Source: Sitta carolinensis (Eukaryota > Chordata > Aves > Passeriformes > Sittidae). Taken from it: a DNA stretch of 64,000 nucleotides. Positions 34,945 to 47,000 of this stretch are shown here, piece after piece (within the stretch, counting starts at the first letter, position 1; the number at the start of each line of letters is the position of its first letter). A program made the position numbers and the translations under genes. A model generated the notes under the pieces. It worked only from the letters and a program-made list of their open reading frames with translations, was not told the origin of the DNA and made no database searches. The stretch is from NCBI GenBank assembly GCA_032173965.1, contig CM063283.1, forward strand, positions 20,068,501-20,132,500. Direction: 5' to 3'.

Positions 34945-35878
34945 AGAACTGAGCTTTAAGGTAGCACTGAGAATGTTCAGCATCTTTGCTGGTGACACAG
35001 ACAGTGGCACTGAGCACACCCTCAGTGAGTTTGCCCACAGCACCAAGCTGTGAGGTGCTGGCAGCACCCTGGAGAGCAGGAATGTCATGCAGAGGGACTG
35101 GACAGCCCTGAGAGCTGGCACCTTGTGGAGTTGAACAGAGGGTATTGTCCTACACCTGGGTCAGGGCAGTCCCAGGCTCACAGACAGGATGGGCAGAGAA
35201 GTGACTGAAAGCAGCCCTGCAGAGACTGGGGAGCAATGGTTGATAATCAACATGAGGCAGCAGTGTGCTCTCACAGCCCAGAAAGCCAACAGGATCCTGG
35301 GCTGCATCAAAAAGAGTGTGGCCAGAAGGGTGAGGGATTCTCCTCCATTCAGGTGAGACCTTAACCTGGAGTGCTGCATCCAGCTCTGGTGCCCCCAATA
35401 TCAGAAGGACCTGGAACTGCTGGAGCAAGTCCAGAGGAGGCCAGGAGGTTGGTAAGAGGACAGGAGCACTCCCCTATGGAGACAGGCTGAGAAGGGTGGG
35501 GCTCTTCAGCCTGGAGAAGAGGAGGTTGTGTGGAACCCTCATTACAACCTCCCAGGATCTGAAGGGGCTCACAGGGAAGCTGGAGAGAGACTCCTTGTCA
35601 GGAACTGCAGGGACAGGACAAGGGGAAATGTGTATGGACTGCAAGAGGGGAAGTTTAGGTCAGATATAAGGAAGAAATTCTTTACTGTGAAGGTGGTGAG
35701 ACACTGAACAGTTTGCTCAAAGAAATTAAGGATACTCCATCTCTGGAGTGTTCAAGGCCAGGTTCAATGAAGTTCTGAGCAACCTGATCTAGTGGAAGGT
35801 GTCCCTGCCCATGGCAGGGGATTGGAAGCAGATGACCTTTAAGGTCCTTCCCAACCCCAGCCATTCTGTGATTCTACA
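34945..35878 (+). mobile_element. CR1 LINE 3' fragment in the DCBLD2 3' UTR
   Basis: A 5'-truncated CR1 in plus orientation, antisense to DCBLD2. It holds degenerate ORF2 end sequence (cagtttgcccacagcaccaagctg-like), then the conserved order ctggagtgctgcatccagct, tcttcagcctggagaagagg, aggtcagatataaggaagaa and ggtccttcccaaccccagcc. It ends in the CR1 terminus attctgtgattctaca near 35878. The left edge is approximate. Confidence 0.85.
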
Positions 35879-37566
35879 TATCATACTTTAGATGCTGAAC
35901 AGGCCACAAGTGATTTTTGACTCTAGAGTTTAAATACAGCTCCTCTGCAAACAGATTTTCAAGTGGTAAGTGAGGATTCTGTACTGGTATTAAGGCAAGG
36001 TGGCAGCCCCTTGAGCAGCACTGCAGTTTCCATTCAGACATTGTCCACGGCATTTAAGGACATAGGCAGTAAACAAGGCTTTGAATTGCATCACAAACAG
36101 TAACCCCTGAAGTCCATAAAACTGGGCTACTGTGTAGGGAGGGGGTCCCTTCCAATAGTGCTGTTAGAATAAAAATACAGCATTTTTATAGTGGGGTTTT
36201 CTCCTACTTAGGTAAGAAAGCTGTGCTTTTTTTTTCCTAACAAGATAAAAAGTGGCAAATATGCCACATTCAGACTGTTTTCATTTTCTGATTACCTACC
36301 TAAAATAAGTCTACATTCCCCAGTAAATGACCAATTGCAATGTTTTCATAGTACAGAACACTGGAACATTCAAAGGATACAAATTCCAATAAATACGTCT
36401 GAAATGGACACTCTTTGGAATAGTACCGGTTCTTTTGCAAAGGTTTTGGAATCTTTCATGCTTCTAATAAGAACAATCATAAAAAAAGCCCTAAGGCTAA
36501 ATTTGGCAGTTGTGCTAAAACGTACCATATGTGCTAAATGCATGTCTAACACAAACTGTGCACCATTAGAATATCTGTGTGCTTCCTCAAGCACTCACAG
36601 AGGTATGTACAGATTTTTTTTTTGTATAAGCTCACATCTGAACACAGAATAATGGACACTCTGGGGGACGGGAGGGCCTTTCTTAATTCAAGTCACCTCC
36701 AAGACCTTCTTGTGCTTCTTGTGCTGAGCATCAGGGAAGTCTGACCTGGAGGCACATGCCATTCAAGTGGCACTGACAACACAGGGAAAAATGTAAAAGC
36801 AGTTGCCAGGTAGCTTGCTTGTGTCAATCTGTGCCTCCTGCATCCCTAGGGAGGAATAAGACTGAGTGGCTAAAGGAGAAGAGGCAAAAAAGAGATTGTA
36901 CAGGCAGCAGCTTCTAGTTTTGGATGGCTAACCTAACCAAAAAGGCAGGAAACCATCTGAGGAACACACAGAAAATTCCCAATTCTGTTAACAGAAGCTG
37001 AAATAATGTAATTCAGAGTCAAAACTATTTTATGCCATGAAGCTAAAGGGATTTTTGCCATCAGTCCTGATAGTAGCTTGTTAAGTCTGAAGTTGTGCAG
37101 ACATGTTACAAGGAAAAGAGGAATTTTAAAAGCTGTAATGCTTGCACAGAAATTAAGAGCTTTGGGTATTGAGGTGAGGTGTTTTTCCCCAAGAAACAGT
37201 ACCATTAGGAAGAAATAACTGGCTTTTGTACTTAAACTGTTTCTCCCAATTTATCACTCACATCTATGAATTACTGGATTATTAATTACCCTAATCATGA
37301 ACAGTTCTTCTCTCATGTCTGACAGACAATTGTACAGCAGTAATAGAAAAGTCCACGGTTTTGCAGGAGACAAGCTGTTAATTGTAGATACAGCTTAAGG
37401 AAAAGCAGAATTACTGTTTTCCCTGCCCTCCCATACCACATCTTTTGGTTCAACGTTGTATTATTTAAGACTAACAATACCAAAACAATGGAATTAAAAA
37501 AGTCAAACTGTGAGCTTTATGAAACTGGCTTTTAGAAACAAGCCATCATTTTACCTTACTCATGAG

Positions 37567-38009
37567 CTAACTTTGTTCATCCTGACTCACAGTGGGATGG
37601 GCCACGCTCTGCGGCACCTGGTACACGAGCTGGTCGGCACTGCCCGGCCCCGGCTGCCCCTTTGGTATATCGTACAGTGCCTGTGCTGAGGATGCACTGT
37701 CTGTCCTGGATAACAGTTTATTGCATGCTCCAACCAGTGGAGGAGCTTGATTCCCTGCAGCTTTGAAGGTGGAAATGGAAGGAGCACCAAGGGGTGTGCT
37801 GGGATGGCTGGACATGTCCATGATTATCGGAGTCGCGTACTCGGGTCCGGTTACAGGCAGTGGCTCGGCATAGGCGTGGTAAACTTCTTGGATGGGGGAA
37901 TTGTAAGGGTCCAAGTCAGCATAACTGGCTTCTTTTCCTTCCTCTGGTTTGAAGGTTGATCTCTGGTGAAGCGTGCCCACAATTCCCCCTACCAGGGGCT
38001 GAGCATATT
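37567..38009 (-). CDS. DCBLD2: DCBLD2 last exon, YxxP-rich tail, TAG stop
   Basis: The acceptor is CGCAACACAG. It encodes [20 protein letters not shown] and continues through YNSP, YAEP, YATP, YDIP and YQVP motifs, which are potential CRK/CRKL SH2 docking sites, ending SQDEQS before TAG. The end is shorter than, and unlike, the human C-terminus as I recall it, after the shared VYQVPQS. Confidence 0.94.
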
Positions 38010-41000
38010 CTGTGTTGCGAGCCCAACAAAACAAAACGAAACGAAACAAAACAAACACACTTAATGGATTGTTTTACAGTGACATCACATTAAAAAGAAC
38101 CTGTCAGTAGTCTCCCAGAGATCACTATCCCACACCAAACCAGGGGTCCATCTCTGTCCCCCAGCGCCAATTGCTTTGGAAAAGGATTCCTTTCCACCCA
38201 ATGGGTAAAGCCATTGGGATAGCCAAGACATCCCCACTTCACAGGTTTATACTTCTTCCCAGGTGAGCTGTAATGTCCCATGCTGCAATTCTGCCTGAAA
38301 ATGAAGCTTACTGAAATATTTTTCTCTTTAAATTACATTTAAATAAAATTATTCTGTCTGGGTCTGGATAAAAAAATGGTCCTTGGCATGGGGGGTGTGT
38401 CCTTTGAGGGAGGAAGCCTGCATGTAGTCAAAGATGTTTTAGCTCAACAGGTAATCTGAGTTACAAAAGCTGGAGGTGAAAAGCCTGACTTAGCTGGGTA
38501 AAAACAGACAAGCAGCCAAAAGGAGAAAAGTAATTCTGCTTCAGTGAAGCTGTAATTCCTGCACATCTGCCCAATTCTGCCATCAGCAGGTAAGCAGAGA
38601 ACCAAAGGCACAGTCAGTCATCCTCCTCCCATGCCTGGATCACCAGGGAAGGGGCATGTGCCACTATCCATAAACCCTCCTTTTCCAGACCACAAGTATG
38701 ATTTAACCCATTTAGTGAGGGTAGAGAATCAAGTGCCACATTTCAGATTTGTGCATAAAAATACTGTGATTAAACTATTTCCAGTATATGAAAATATAAG
38801 CAAAAGAATTCTTTAACCCTTTAGGAGGTTTAAGAACAAGTAAAGACCCTTTCAGTTACTGCATTAACTTGGGCAAGTGTCAATCTATAGTACATGAAAA
38901 TGAGAGAACAGACACAAACTCCTACATTTTAAGAGATATGCTTACCCACAGAACTATTCAGTTCTCCTCTGTTCCCCCCCCAAAGCCAGGAAATAACTAA
39001 ATGTAGCCATATTCCTGATATTTTTTGGCATGTCATATATACATTATATATAGATATATAACATGGCCCATAAAGTACCTGCAGACTCTGTTTGCAACAT
39101 TGTTGGGACTTCTCTTGGTCTTAGGTGACTGATTTCACTGCTGCTGTAGCGTACAGGAGTTTCTTCATGTTCTGCTGATTTGGTTGGGAAAAACTGCTTC
39201 ATCCCTTTCCACCATCCTTCACATGGATTAAAAAAAGCAACAAAAAACCCACACGAGACTGTATATATACACTGTATTTTAAGCTACTAAAATATTTTTC
39301 AGCACAGCTTGTATTTTATTGAAGCAGGTAAATAACTGAATTATCACTATTTTGAGTAATACCCTAAGACATAGGAGCTGTGAGCTATCAGAAACAGACA
39401 TGGAGCAAATGAAAGTGATTAACAGGTTCCTTGTCTAAAGGGTAAGACACATTTAAGACTGCCAGGGAGCAGACACACTGTGTCTGTGTGCAGGTTTTCA
39501 GCAGGATGCCAGAGAATGAAGCACAGTCACAGAGCAGTACCAACCCAAAATGCAGCTGCCCTTTGCACCTGGGGCACAGGTGGTTTCAGGACCACTGCAA
39601 AAAGCTGCTTGGTGCAATTGTCTGATTTTATAGGATGGAAGATATACCTAAATCCCACATGCTTACTAAGGCAATGAAAGCAAAACTTTTGACAGAACTT
39701 ATACACTAAGATGAAAGATTTTTTTTCTAGGACAAAGAAATGGTTATCAAATGGAAAAAGACATTCCTTGTAAATTAATTTTTTTCCCCTCATGTTGTGT
39801 AATTAAGAGGCTTTCTACTTTGTTAAAAAAAAAAAAACAATGAAGAGGTCATCTCTAACAGGAGACATGGCATTTATTAATTCTGAAAAAAAAAAAAAAG
39901 AAATCAGAGAAAGAAGCACTGTGGTTAAGTTTGTCCCGGAAAGAAATTCAGTGTTTGCTATGCCTCCGTCAGTTAGCATTAGAGAAGCTTCTACTAGTGG
40001 AAACTGTAGCTGCAATCTGAAACACACAAGTGAACAAAAAACACTGAGTAAATGATTTCATAAAACCATTTTGTTACCTGCACGATCCCAGTAAGGTAGA
40101 TCATATGTGCCCTCAGTTTTTTTCTTCCTGTGAAGAAAAAGAAAAAAAACAAACTGAAAAAAAAAGGGCTGTTTTAGTTAGTCTGTTTATCAAAAGATGC
40201 ATTAATTAATGTTCAGCAACTATCACCTTGGCTGTAATTGGCCCTCAAATTTAATGCATAAACACCAGTAATCTGGCTTGCCATCACCAGTCTGCTGCTA
40301 CCAGAGCAATCAGTTTTTAGTCAAAGCGCTTCCAATGAAAACAGTTACAAAAAGATGTTTTGTCCTCACTAGGCAAGTGACTTTTTTCTCAGGAAGAATG
40401 CAATTCTTTCCACAAGTGCAGATCAGAGAATTCCCACAGCAATACATGCAGCATTTCATTCCCACACACCAGGCTAGCATTCATTTAAAGCACTTTCATC
40501 CATCTATTCATTTACCGGTTTCTCCAATGCCACGCACAAACTAAGATAAGAATCAGAGTAGTGAAGACCATCACCAGCACTGGAACCAGAACTGCTGCCA
40601 ATGCCACATCTGAAAGCCATTAAATTAAGTGGTGTCAGACAGAAAGAGCTTCTCATAAATCAGTTTTTGATTTGAAAATTACTTGGGTAAAGCACACAGT
40701 TTTCACATTTATTGTCTATCACACCAGATCCCCCAGCTAAGCTACTCTGCTGGATGCTCCTGCAGTGCAGACTTCTATTAACATCTGGCTCTTCTACGTG
40801 CATGCACAGCTGGTGGTTTTGCTAGGTTTTTCATCAAAATCAGTTTGGTTTAATATATTATTTTTCCATTACAACAATGTATTCTGTAATTTATGCAGAA
40901 AATCCCTTAGTGCCACCATGTAAATTTGAACCTCCTTTAAGAAGTAAATTCCACAGTACCTTAACAGTTAATCCCAATCAGTCTGTGTGCTGGGTCTGTG

Positions 41001-44000
41001 TGTGATCCTGTCCCTTGCCATCCAAAGGACACTTCAGCAGTGCCCATATCTGCAGTGACTTTGCTCCCTTTTCTGACCATTTTCTTTGATAAACAAAATG
41101 ACTATGCCAGGTGACGTTTTCCAAATTTCATGTCAAAAAGACTGCTCCAGAAAAGAATTGCTATATCAAAGGTGTTTTGTTCTAAGAAATTATTAAATAA
41201 GGCAGTTACACCTGAGTAATTCAGAAGGGAAGTCCAACTTACAATTTCTCCTTCTGACAAAATTTCTTCAATGATTAAAAGCTGAACTCCATTTGAACAA
41301 GTTCTGGAAGATGGAACTAATATATATCTAGAAAAATATATTTAATAAAATATATATCTTGGCAGACTGGTTTTGTTTCTGCCTGCCATATGCAACTGCA
41401 CATCTTTTATCATATGTGTATTTAATAACTGGTAAATATTAGAAATAAAATACTGATCATCTGCTGTAATTTGTTAAGTTTTGAGAAAATTTCAATGCAA
41501 AAAGCACATTAATATATGACAAAGCACTAAAGATGTCCAAACTTTTCTACTGTTTAATAGTGGATACCTTTGGTTACACTTGGAGTCACTGTGGTGTTTT
41601 TAATTTCAGGTGTGAAAGTTGTTTTATCTGTCTGCAGTGAAGTCTTCACTGAATGAATGAAGTCATCCATGAAGTCAGCATTCTTATCATCATTCTTGTG
41701 CTGAGGTGGTGGTGGCAAGGTGATTTTAGGAGCTCGACCTTCAGAAGAAAAGAGTTTTCTAAGGTAAGTTCTTTGAAGTGCTAGTTTTCCGTATCTCCTT
41801 TTCAGGAGAAGACAGCTGGAACAGTTTGCTATAGCCTTTGTTCATGTTATATAATGAGGAAACCCCCCCCATGAACCAATGACATGGAAAGCAAGTGACT
41901 GGCATCTTTTGACACACTTATTCCGTAAATTACCTTGTGTACACCTAAATTCAGTATTCTCCTGGTTAAGTGTAATTACTCTTGGATAAACTCTGAAGTA
42001 CCAGTTAAAGAAGGATTATGCAGCCAAGCAGTACTTCAGACTTAATGAAAATATACCCATTATATAACTTTTAACCTTAGTAATTTCACTTACAACCTTA
42101 ATAGTTTCACTTCTTGTCTTGCACAGTTGAAAGTTTTCAGTTGTCTTACCTATACTAAACTGACATCCTAGCAACTCTACTTTCATTGCAATTTTCTGGT
42201 GCCATTTTAAGGGGTTAATCCTAAAAAAACGTGCAATAATAGGTGGAATGAAATTATTGCGAACTTCCTGGTACAATTCAGTATTCCCTTGAAATATCTA
42301 GAAAAGGAAAAAAAAAAAAAAAAAAGAGAAACATTATATTCTACAAATACAACAACAATTAAGAAAGTACTACCAATTTTGATGTTTTACTTAGGAAGAA
42401 TAAACAATGCAGGATTCAATTCACCCCAGAACGGCGCTGCTGCCTGGACTTGTCCACTCCCTTGGCCCCATTACATTTACAACTAAATAAAACAAAGAAA
42501 TGTATGCACACAGCTACACAGTTCAGAGTAAAGGTACCATGGAATACTGAAGCTCCTTAGGCACTGCCTGCTGTTACACACATGTCACATGTTTATGGCA
42601 CTGATTTATTCTAACTTGGTCCTTCTTGGTATTTTGCACTCACTCTTCAAATATGTGTGGACAGCAAGGAGTTGTGACACTGTGCAAGCAGGAATTAAGC
42701 AGTGCCTTTCACACAGCCCAGCAGTTCAGCACAGGCTGTCTGAGGATGCATTCTCTAGAAAGCATTGGGAGGTACCCTCGAGTGTGTAACCACACTGTCC
42801 TCTCGTGGCTGCTGCCTACAAGTGCTGAGCCACAACAAAAGAGAAGAATTCGGGTTCAGACTGTGAAAGCCCTCCTCATCTCACACGGAGCCACGGTTCT
42901 GCTAGAGAAGGGCGCAGACTGTGTGTGATGGATGAGCTCAAGCTCCTTCACAGCCGTCCTGGCACACGAAGGACTCATCAAAATGTGACAACACACAACG
43001 AGTCTGGTTGAGTTTAAAAGCAGTGAGCAGAGTCCCTGTGAGATGGAATGAAGCACACTGACAGATTTACAGCCAACCATGGGTTTTTCACCCCCGAGCT
43101 GCTTAAAACAATACAGCAGCTTGGCCCAGTACTCCAACCCTCCCTCTCCTTCAGGAGGACTGGTTTGGCACCATGTCTTTTGGCAGGAAGTGAGCTGCCT
43201 CTCCATGTTAGTGCATAGCAGTGGGGCTTTGGCCCTGCACGTGCAACTCTGAGGTGCTGCTGCTACACAGGTCACCACTGGGATGGATGACAGTCAACGA
43301 GTTCTTTCTCTTGAAAGCACTGACACAGACGCTGCAAATCATGGTGGATACAATGGAGAACAGAATTATAGCACTTGTCTGAAAAAAAGTCAATATTACA
43401 AGGAGTTTTCTTCTCACTCACACCACTTGGTAATTAATAAAGCACCCTGCCATTCTTAAAGACAAACACTGCACTGTATAACAGTGGCTATGTTGGCATA
43501 GCATGGAGCAGTCAAGAGCTTTTCTCTCTGATCAGTACAAATCACTGCTGTTTCAATCTTGATGCACAAGAGAAGAGATTTCTGTATTGCACTGCTGAGA
43601 TTTTGAACAAAATGTTTAGAATATCCCTAGAGATCTGAAATAATTATTCTAGGAAACTATCCATTCAAAACATTAATTCCCTGCTCTGAAGTTAAGCTTC
43701 TTTTTCTTAAATATACTCAGTAGCTACAAATGAGGACAGAGTAAATAGAGGAGCAAGCCTATGATGTTATTTTGGAAATAAACGAATAACACCAAGTAGC
43801 TGAAGTTCATGTGCCCACAGCAGACTGGGTCCCAATTTACAGCCACTTTTCACTTACTACTTTTTTTTTTTTTTTTTTTCCCTAATGACAGATCTCATGA
43901 TCTGTAGCTACAGATCTCATGAAAGAACTTTTTGTTTCGGTAAGGATGCAAGTGAGAAGCAAAATAGAGAGGTGACTTCCTCATCCTGGGATGCAGCCAG

Positions 44001-47000
44001 CCTGAATTGCTGCACTGTATCCTTGCTCGTGCTATGCCTGCCAGAGCCCAGCACCAAAAGAACACACATCTGGCTGCCCAAGCAACCACATGCTGAGGGT
44101 ACAGATTAGGGACACAGATACCCAACTCTGAAAGTTGAATCTCAGATCAGGTTTCTGAGGCTGAGCAAGGGCAAGAAGAATCAATGCCAACTCTCACCAT
44201 CAAAAAAGATTAACAGTAAAGATCTTTACTACAGGCTTTCATCAGTCAAGCTTTTGAAGTCCAGTGTTACAGAAGCAATTTAACTTCACCTGCAGCTCTG
44301 TATTTTTTGTTACCATAATTTTTTATTAAAAAATAATTTGCTTCTGAGCTCAATACAGTACATACTTTTTAATGAGAAATCACTTTCATGTTCTTTTTGT
44401 TATCAAACTCTTTCCATTTCCCTCTGTGCTGATAAACAAAGCTTTTCATCCATGAAAAGTTAAGAAATTTTCTTCTTGAGTACTGCCAAATCTCTAAAAG
44501 GTATTTGCAAAAAGGACTATAGGAAAATCTTGGAAAAGCTTCTTGTCTCCTGAAAAACGTTAGGAATTCCAAACATGTTTCAAAAAACCAGGGACTAGCA
44601 CCTCCTGGCTGGTCTGGCATGCTAAAAGGGAGAAGCCTGCAAGCAGAAACATCCAAAAGCAAATCTGCACGAAGTGAGGTGATGGCAGATAGAGAGAAAA
44701 TCTGCTATTCTGAACAAAACTGAACCCTTTTTTTCTGTCGTTTAACTACAGCTGCCAGCTCCTGGGCACATATGGTTCTTCATACCCTGTCCCTTAATGA
44801 CACACAGAGTGCAAAGAGATTTGTGGCCTGTAATTTCAGGCTCCACAATTTGTTTCATTTCATGAGCATGCAAGAGGAACAATGTGCTCAAATTCAAGGC
44901 AATTGCTGCAAAAGTTTTTTGAGAAAATTATCAAACACTGAAGCCTAAATCTAGGCATCTTGCTGAGATCTTATTTTATGGCCAGAAGAGGGCACTCAAA
45001 ACTAGCAAAATATACTGTTTCTCTCCCCTTTTTCTCGAATACTTCACACCAACAACAATTGCTTTAGTTCACACGCAGGTTCAGACCTGACCAGTAATTT
45101 CTCCTCCTCTCTTTCAAGAGTTTCCTACTTTAGCTATGTTCAGTGTTCAAAAATCTCTTCATTTAACAAATTTCAGCCTTTTACTTCATCAACAGGATGC
45201 TACGTCCTACCTTGAAACGTTCTTAACCCAGAGTAAAGAGAAGACCAAGGACAGCCAAAGTGACAATCCCTAAAGCCTTTTCCTAAAAAGCTACCAGACT
45301 AGTAGTTACAGTTCCATGTATGTAATAGCACAGGCCTATAGAACTAAGGTAAAGTGCATCCAAGGATTTTAAGAAAAAGAAGGAGAATCTAGTTCCAGCC
45401 ACATTACTAAGAATCCTGTAATTTCTTTAAGAAAATTTTATCTGAACCACTGGGAAGACATGAATTTCCTCATTTTTACTGTCTATTAAATACTGCAGAG
45501 GTGTAAACATAGGGGAAATAAGATTGCTGCTAGCATTAGGGACCTTTTCTGTGCGGCAGAACATTTGAAATCTGAACATACCTCCTCTGCAAGGGCAGTT
45601 CTCTTATATAAGAAAGTTAATGGTATTTGGTTAAAAATTAAGATTGACAGAAACATTAGAAATCATGAAAAAATTATACAGCCTGTAACATTTATTCTGT
45701 AATGACTAGAGGATAAGAAAATAAAGCTTAATATTAAAACACATAACTATTTTAAAAGAAACAGAACTATTCTTGAAGAGATGCAGTACCAGACAGCCTA
45801 CCACTGGCAACAAAAGTTTCTTGTATAGAATATAGAATATTTAATAAACAGTATATTTAATAATATACTATTTATTAAATAGTAATAAAAATAACATCTG
45901 AATTTTAGAACTGCTAAAATCCTTACATATTTGCATATTGTCATATTTTCTTATACTTATCTGCTATTTACAATTCTAAATAACACTGAAAATGAAAGTT
46001 ACTCAATGATTCCTCACCATACCAAAAATGACTTGTATTTACAATTGTGAAAACTCCATAGAACATACCTAGAAAGTATGTGGTATTTTTACCTTATCTT
46101 TACCCATGCCAGGTTCTCTGTACACTGTCCACTTCTGTGCATCATCACTGTATAAAATTCTGTAGGCTGAGACATAATAGTAGTGCTCTGCCAAAGTTGA
46201 TCCAGTAGTTATAATACCTGTGAAAATTAAGAAGCCCAGTCAGGACAAAAAAATGGTACCACTTTGTAAAAATTGAGAGATCAGTTTTGAATCCAGAGTT
46301 GCATAGTGGAGAGTCTTCACAGGTCCAGTTAACTTCAAGTTTATCCAAAGTGCCAGGGTCTGAAGCTTCCACAGTGTCTGAAACTTAGTAAACTCATTTT
46401 ACTTACTTTGTATTTTACTCTTCATGCTATAACCTTGCTAAGTCCTTTTCCCTTCCATCTCTTGATGGAAACAGCCCCTTCATTTGACCACAGCCCACTA
46501 CTGTCCCCAGCTGCTGACACGGCTCTTCCCTGCTCTGTGCTGCCAACCCAAAGGCACCATTGAAAGAACTGCAGCTTCCTACAGCCGATGCTGCAGCACA
46601 ACTCACACAGAAAAGCTGTTTTGGAAAAGCTTATTAGCACAGGAATTAGGGGAGTAATGCAAAATGCAGAGAGCCCCCAGCAAGGTAATAACAAAGGCCA
46701 CTGGTAAATCCAAGTTGCTTAATGACAGCAAGTCATGCTGCTGATAGCAGTGTGTGCGGCTGAGCTTACAGAGACCAACTCAGGCATTTTGGAAAGAGAC
46801 AAATGCAAACTGATCAGTGGAACATGCTTCACAACAGCCTTAAAGCCCTGGACTCTATGAAGCAGTCCACCTAAATCCAACTTAATTTTGATTTACATCA
46901 GATGATAAACATTCTCATTAACAACAGCAAATCACCTCTGAACAATTAAAACAGAAAACACTAACACTGGCACTGAAGGTACAACACTGCACAGCCACAC

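Larger units (their letters stand above)
33955..37566 (-). other. DCBLD2: DCBLD2 3' UTR with poly(A) signal
   Basis: From the TAG stop the minus strand runs about 3.6 kb to AATAAA at 33972-33977 (TTTATT on the plus strand). The mammalian gene also has a 3' UTR of several kb. An antisense CR1 copy of about 0.9 kb sits inside (34945-35878). No other canonical signal was seen between. The end is inferred. Confidence 0.6.
38010..42149 (-). other. DCBLD2: DCBLD2 introns of the tail and stalk region
   Basis: Introns between 38010 and 42149. Short A runs at about 39828-39837 and 39886-39898, a (TA)-rich stretch near 39040-39062 and an AT-rich stretch near 41320-41360 are visible. No other gene is recognised. 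Confidence 0.6.

Noticed and set aside
42856..43278. 140-codon minus-strand open frame in a DCBLD2 intron
   Set aside because: No splice-phase fit to the flanking exons, no family resemblance, and the DCBLD2 message is complete without it.
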